In this document: positions 6,994 through 8,990 of the stretch, in pieces
Layout: each line of letters opens with the position of its first letter
Numbering within the stretch: position 1 is the first letter of the stretch
From: ZCTH02-B3 sp036563895
GTDB lineage: Bacteria > Bacillota > Bacilli > Paenibacillales > Paenibacillaceae
Reading direction: 5' to 3'
DNA length: 8,990 nt
Assembly: GCA_036563895.1 (NCBI GenBank)
Contig: DATCLN010000170.1
Location: forward strand, 1 to 8,990
The notes under the pieces: model-generated
The model's database searches: none
Seen by the model: the letters and a program-made list of their open reading frames with translations, nothing else
What the model was told of the DNA's origin: nothing
Program-made: the position numbers and the translations under genes

Positions 6994-7876
6994 TTTCGGC
7001 CAGTGCGAGGCGGCGAACCGGGCGATCATGCACCTGCTGGAGGAAGGCAGGGTATCCTCCGCGACGCTGATGCCCCCGGCGCCGGGTTTCCGCGAAGCCG
7101 CGGAATGGTGCCGGAAAAAAGGCGTATCGAACGTCGGGCTGCATCTCACCCTGACCAGCGAAATCGAAGGGTTCCGCTGGTCCGGCCTGACCGGCCATCC
7201 TTCCCTGCACGATGAAACCGGGCACCTGCACCGGACGGTGGAGAATTTCGAGCGGCATGCGGACGCGAAGGCGGTCCGGCTGGAAATCGGGGCGCAGTTT
7301 CTCGCGGTCCGGGAAGCAGGAGTGGACATTTCGCACGTCGACAACCACATGGGAAGCCTGTACGGCCTGGCGACGGGCCGGCACTTTGTGCCGGCGGTGC
7401 TGTGGCAATGCGCCAAACGCGGGCTCCCCTTCCGGCTGCCCCGGAACCTCAATCCGGAGAGCGGCTGGATCAGAGCCGTGGAAGAAGCCAAGCGGAATCA
7501 GGCCAAGGTGACGGCGCTGGCGGACATGCTGGGCGTCGGCCTGCCGGACTGGGTGCTCAGCCACTCTTACCTGCCCGAGGAAGGCGAAACGTACGACTCG
7601 TTCAAGGAGTCGGTCATCCGCGGACTGTACGCGCTGCCCGACGGGGTGGTCGAGATCTTCATTCATCCCGCGGCGGATGACGGGTTGATGAGGCGGCTCA
7701 CCACCCACTGGGAAAAAAGGGTATGGGAATACCGCCTGCTCCTGGACGACGACTTCCATTATGCGTTGCGCGACGCGGGAATCGTCCTGTACGACTACCG
7801 CCGCCTGCAGGCCGAGCGCCGCAGGCCCCGCCTGCGGGCCGCGGCGACCCTGTTCCGCCTGCTTTGGCGGCCATAA
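6959..7876 (+). CDS. ChbG/YdjC/HpnK-family carbohydrate deacetylase
   Basis: A 305-residue protein of the ChbG-like TIM-barrel deacetylase family, which removes acetyl groups from small saccharides such as diacetylchitobiose using a divalent metal. Motifs: LNCDDFG at 8-14 with the catalytic-site D11-D12; VGLHLTLTSE with H62; SHVDNHMGS with H126, D128 and H130; and EIFIHPAADD with H236. As I recall, E. coli ChbG uses His61 and His125 as metal ligands, which fit H62 and H126. There is no signal peptide, so it should act in the cytoplasm on an imported substrate. The ATG at 6959 is preferred over an in-frame ATG at 6911 because an AAAGGCGGGGGCGG tract precedes it and LNCDDFG then lies at the usual distance from the N-terminus. 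It is translationally coupled to the symporter. The last 20 or so residues are very Arg-rich and end in a short hydrophobic stretch, an odd tail for the family. The exact substrate is unknown. Confidence 0.9.
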   Translation: MGDRRLILNCDDFGQCEAANRAIMHLLEEGRVSSATLMPPAPGFREAAEWCRKKGVSNVGLHLTLTSEIEGFRWSGLTGHPSLHDETGHLHRTVENFERHADAKAVRLEIGAQFLAVREAGVDISHVDNHMGSLYGLATGRHFVPAVLWQCAKRGLPFRLPRNLNPESGWIRAVEEAKRNQAKVTALADMLGVGLPDWVLSHSYLPEEGETYDSFKESVIRGLYALPDGVVEIFIHPAADDGLMRRLTTHWEKRVWEYRLLLDDDFHYALRDAGIVLYDYRRLQAERRRPRLRAAATLFRLLWRP

Positions 7877-8001
7877 TGGACCGTGGGCGATCCGCAGTGC
7901 CAATTGCCCTGCGCGGCCTATGATCTGCCGGGCCGACCGGCCGCGGCGCCGGCGGTTCGCCTGGTCAGCGGTCGGCAGCGATTACGGCCCGCTTCGCGGG
8001 T

Positions 8002-8024
8002 CTAACGGACATACAGTCCGTTAG
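8002..8024 (+). repeat. Palindromic repeat, copy 1
   Basis: Arms TAACGGAC (8003-8010) and GTCCGTTA (8016-8023) form a perfect 8-bp stem around the loop ATACA, bordered by C and G. It is the first of four copies and lies exactly 50 bp before copy 2 in the same orientation. The flanks differ from those of the other copies. Confidence 0.9.
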
Positions 8025-8051
8025 CGGCCGAAAAACAGGCCCTTTCAAATT

Positions 8052-8074
8052 CTAACGGACATACAGTCCGTTAG
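8052..8074 (+). repeat. Palindromic repeat, copy 2
   Basis: Identical to copy 1 over the full 23 bases including the ATACA loop. It is extended on its right side by AGCGCGTCCG (8075-8084), whose last nine bases are mirrored beside copy 3, so copies 2 and 3 together form a long imperfect inverted repeat. Confidence 0.9.
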
Positions 8075-8123
8075 AGCGCGTCCGTACCATCGTGGAAGCG
8101 ATTTCATACATACGCCGGACGCG

Positions 8124-8146
8124 CTAACGGACTGTATGTCCGTAAG
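8124..8146 (-). repeat. Palindromic repeat, copy 3 (inverted)
   Basis: Read on the minus strand it has the same loop ATACA and the same right arm GTCCGTTAG; the left arm starts TTACGGAC instead of TAACGGAC, the only change in the 22-base core. CGGACGCGC (8116-8124) beside it mirrors GCGCGTCCG next to copy 2. On the plus strand it is followed closely by five T (8148-8152). Confidence 0.9.
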
Positions 8147-8174
8147 GTTTTTGTGAAACCGCTGATCTTTGTTT

Positions 8175-8197
8175 CTAACGGACTGTATGTCCGTAAA
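8175..8197 (-). repeat. Palindromic repeat, copy 4 (inverted)
   Basis: Same orientation as copy 3 and 51 bp away, with the same TTACGGAC variant of the left arm. The flanking bases (AAACAAAG on the right-arm side, minus strand) are not shared with copy 3, so only the core is repeated. It lies 49 bases beyond the aldolase stop codon. Confidence 0.9.
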
Positions 8198-8245
8198 CTT
8201 TCCTCCTCCGCAGCCGGTCCGGTCGCGGATTTGTGGCCCGGCCGT

Positions 8246-8899
8246 TCACCGGCTCCCGGCCCCGCTCCCGACACCCGCCGCCCGCGCGAATTCCCGGGCG
8301 CGCGCCGTGATGCGCGCGTAGTCCCCGTCCCGCAGCGCCTGCCTGTCCAGCAGCCGGCTGCCCAGCCCGAGGCCGATCGCGCCCGCCTCCAGGTATGCCG
8401 CGGCGTTGTCCAGGTCCACACCCCCGACGGCCACCAGCGGAATGTGGGGCAGCGGCCCCTGCAAATCCTTCACATAGTCCGGCCCCAGCCTGGAAACGGG
8501 AAACAGCTTGACGGCCCTCGCGCCAACCCGGTACGCCCGCACGATTTCCGTCGGCGTCAGCGCCCCCGGGAGGATGTCCACCCCCGCCTCGGCGGCGAAC
8601 GCCATCACCTCTTCATCCACATTGGGCGTGACAAAATAGGTCGCGCCGCATTCCAGCGCCCGCCGCGCCGATTCCGCGTCGAGCACCGTGCCCGCGCCCA
8701 CGTGCCACCGCCCTTCGGAGCGTTCCGCCAGGGCGCGGAGCTGCCGCTCCGCGTCGGGGGTATTCATCGTCACCTCGATGAGCCGGATGCCGCCCTCGTA
8801 CAGGGCTTCCGCCAGCGGCACGATCCGGTCCGACTCGAACCCGCGCAGGATCGCGATCAGGCGGTACCGCCGAATGGCGTCAAGCAGATCAAACGTCAT
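8246..8899 (-). CDS. KDPG/KHG-family aldolase (2-dehydro-3-deoxy-phosphogluconate or -galactonate aldolase)
   Basis: A 217-residue class I aldolase, the normal length for the family, which cleaves 2-keto-3-deoxy-6-phosphosugar acids to pyruvate and glyceraldehyde 3-phosphate in the cytoplasm. Motifs: IAILRG at 15-20; catalytic E42 in IEVTMNTP; GAGTVLD at 68-74; TPN at 91-93; PGALTPTE at 111-118; Schiff-base lysine K131 in VKLFPVS; VAVGGV at 156-161; and GLGLGS near the end. E. coli Eda has Arg (R49) where N46 stands here; the NxP form, TPN and GLGS are closer to DgoA (KDPGal aldolase) as I recall it, but many Firmicutes Eda proteins look similar, so the substrate is uncertain. The ATG at 8899 is chosen over the in-frame ATG at 8953 because GGAAGGGGG (8907-8915) lies 7 bases upstream and the family starts here. 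The gap to a likely upstream gene end is 67 bases, suggesting an operon. Confidence 0.92.
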   Translation of the reverse strand: MTFDLLDAIRRYRLIAILRGFESDRIVPLAEALYEGGIRLIEVTMNTPDAERQLRALAERSEGRWHVGAGTVLDAESARRALECGATYFVTPNVDEEVMAFAAEAGVDILPGALTPTEIVRAYRVGARAVKLFPVSRLGPDYVKDLQGPLPHIPLVAVGGVDLDNAAAYLEAGAIGLGLGSRLLDRQALRDGDYARITARAREFARAAGVGSGAGSR

Positions 8900-8966
8900 C
8901 GCGCGTCCCCCTTCCGGACCGTTCAGGGGCTGTACCATGCCCCGGATAGCCATTCACAAGACATCT

Positions 8967-8990
8967 TCACAGCTCGGCCTTCAGCTCGAG
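8967..8990 (-). CDS. Possible C-terminal end of an upstream gene (7 codons)
   Basis: On the minus strand the window begins in an open frame reading LELKAEL and then TGA at 8967-8969, 67 bases before the aldolase start. The composition looks like the end of an amphipathic helix. A second frame stays open further, to about 8925, so the choice is uncertain. Aldolases of this family are often next to a 2-keto-3-deoxy sugar kinase, but nothing here identifies the product. Confidence 0.25.
   Translation of the reverse strand, partial: LELKAEL

Larger units (their letters stand above)
7877..8245. other. Convergent intergenic region (369 bp) with palindrome array
   Basis: This stretch separates the 3' ends of the deacetylase and aldolase genes. 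Its left part (7877-8000) is GC-rich and contains only small GC hairpins, such as CCCGC-TTC-GCGGG at 7988-8000. From 8002 to 8197 it carries the four repeat copies listed separately. No plausible protein-coding frame was found; frames running through it are products of the repeats or of GC bias. No typical GC stem plus long T run is present, but the hairpin formed by copies 2 and 3 is followed on the plus strand by AAGGTTTTTG (8144-8153) and could stop rightward transcription. Confidence 0.75.

Noticed and set aside
6740..7903. A 387-codon open frame on the minus strand
   Set aside because: It is antisense to the symporter and deacetylase genes, both with clear family motifs; the translation has no domain.
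8002..8197. CRISPR array
   Set aside because: There are only four copies, two inverted, with unequal spacers and a palindrome covering the whole repeat; no cas gene is present. CRISPR repeats do not alternate orientation.
8104..8421. A 105-codon open frame on the minus strand
   Set aside because: It overlaps the aldolase in another frame and then reads through two repeat copies, producing the repeated peptide LRTYSPL; the repeat explains it.
8926..8943. Hairpin GGGGC/GCCCC upstream of the aldolase as a terminator or attenuator
   Set aside because: The stem is only 5 bp with an 8-base loop and no T run; it probably arises by chance in GC-rich DNA.

Overview
The window reads as a piece of chromosome from a GC-rich Gram-positive of the Paenibacillaceae type (Paenibacillus, Cohnella or Thermobacillus relatives). 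This is inferred from three things: a Firmicutes-style SOS/LexA box before uvrA, strong AAGGAGG-like ribosome binding sites with frequent GTG and TTG starts, and GPH-transporter plus deacetylase catabolic genes. High GC leaves long spurious open frames opposite the real genes; these were discarded. No rRNA, tRNA, CRISPR, insertion sequence or phage gene is visible.

Layout from left to right. (1) 1-2400, minus strand: the first 800 codons of uvrA (nucleotide excision repair), cut by the window edge, with its own promoter and a LexA-like operator over the predicted transcription start. (2) 2577-5361, minus strand: a two-component operon. An OmpR/PhoB-type response regulator comes first and overlaps a six-helix membrane sensor kinase by 23 bases. 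The operon ends in a GC-rich terminator hairpin just before the uvrA promoter. (3) 5362-5658: the divergent control region between the two-component operon and the transport operon. It holds a perfect TATAAT box, an 18-bp perfect palindrome at the predicted start point, a second spaced inverted repeat around the -35 region, and a strong hairpin in the leader of the rightward operon. (4) 5659-7876, plus strand: an overlapping gene pair, a GPH-family sugar/cation symporter and a ChbG/YdjC-type carbohydrate deacetylase. (5) 7877-8245: a convergent intergenic region with four copies of a 21-22-base palindromic repeat, two in each orientation, all pointing to a common centre. (6) 8246-8899, minus strand: a KDPG/KDPGal-type aldolase, probably the distal gene of an operon whose upstream gene barely enters the window at the right edge.

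How the genes fit together (inference). The symporter and deacetylase probably import and deacetylate a small N- or O-acetylated oligosaccharide. The divergent sensor system may respond to conditions linked to that substrate or to its own signal; divergence from a shared control region is the only link seen. The aldolase belongs to hexuronate/hexonate catabolism and is transcribed toward the transport operon, so it need not be co-regulated. uvrA is an unrelated housekeeping repair gene.

No clearly new multi-gene system is evident. The least explained structure is the inverted four-copy palindrome array at 8002-8197, followed by the pair of dyad elements at 5385-5448.
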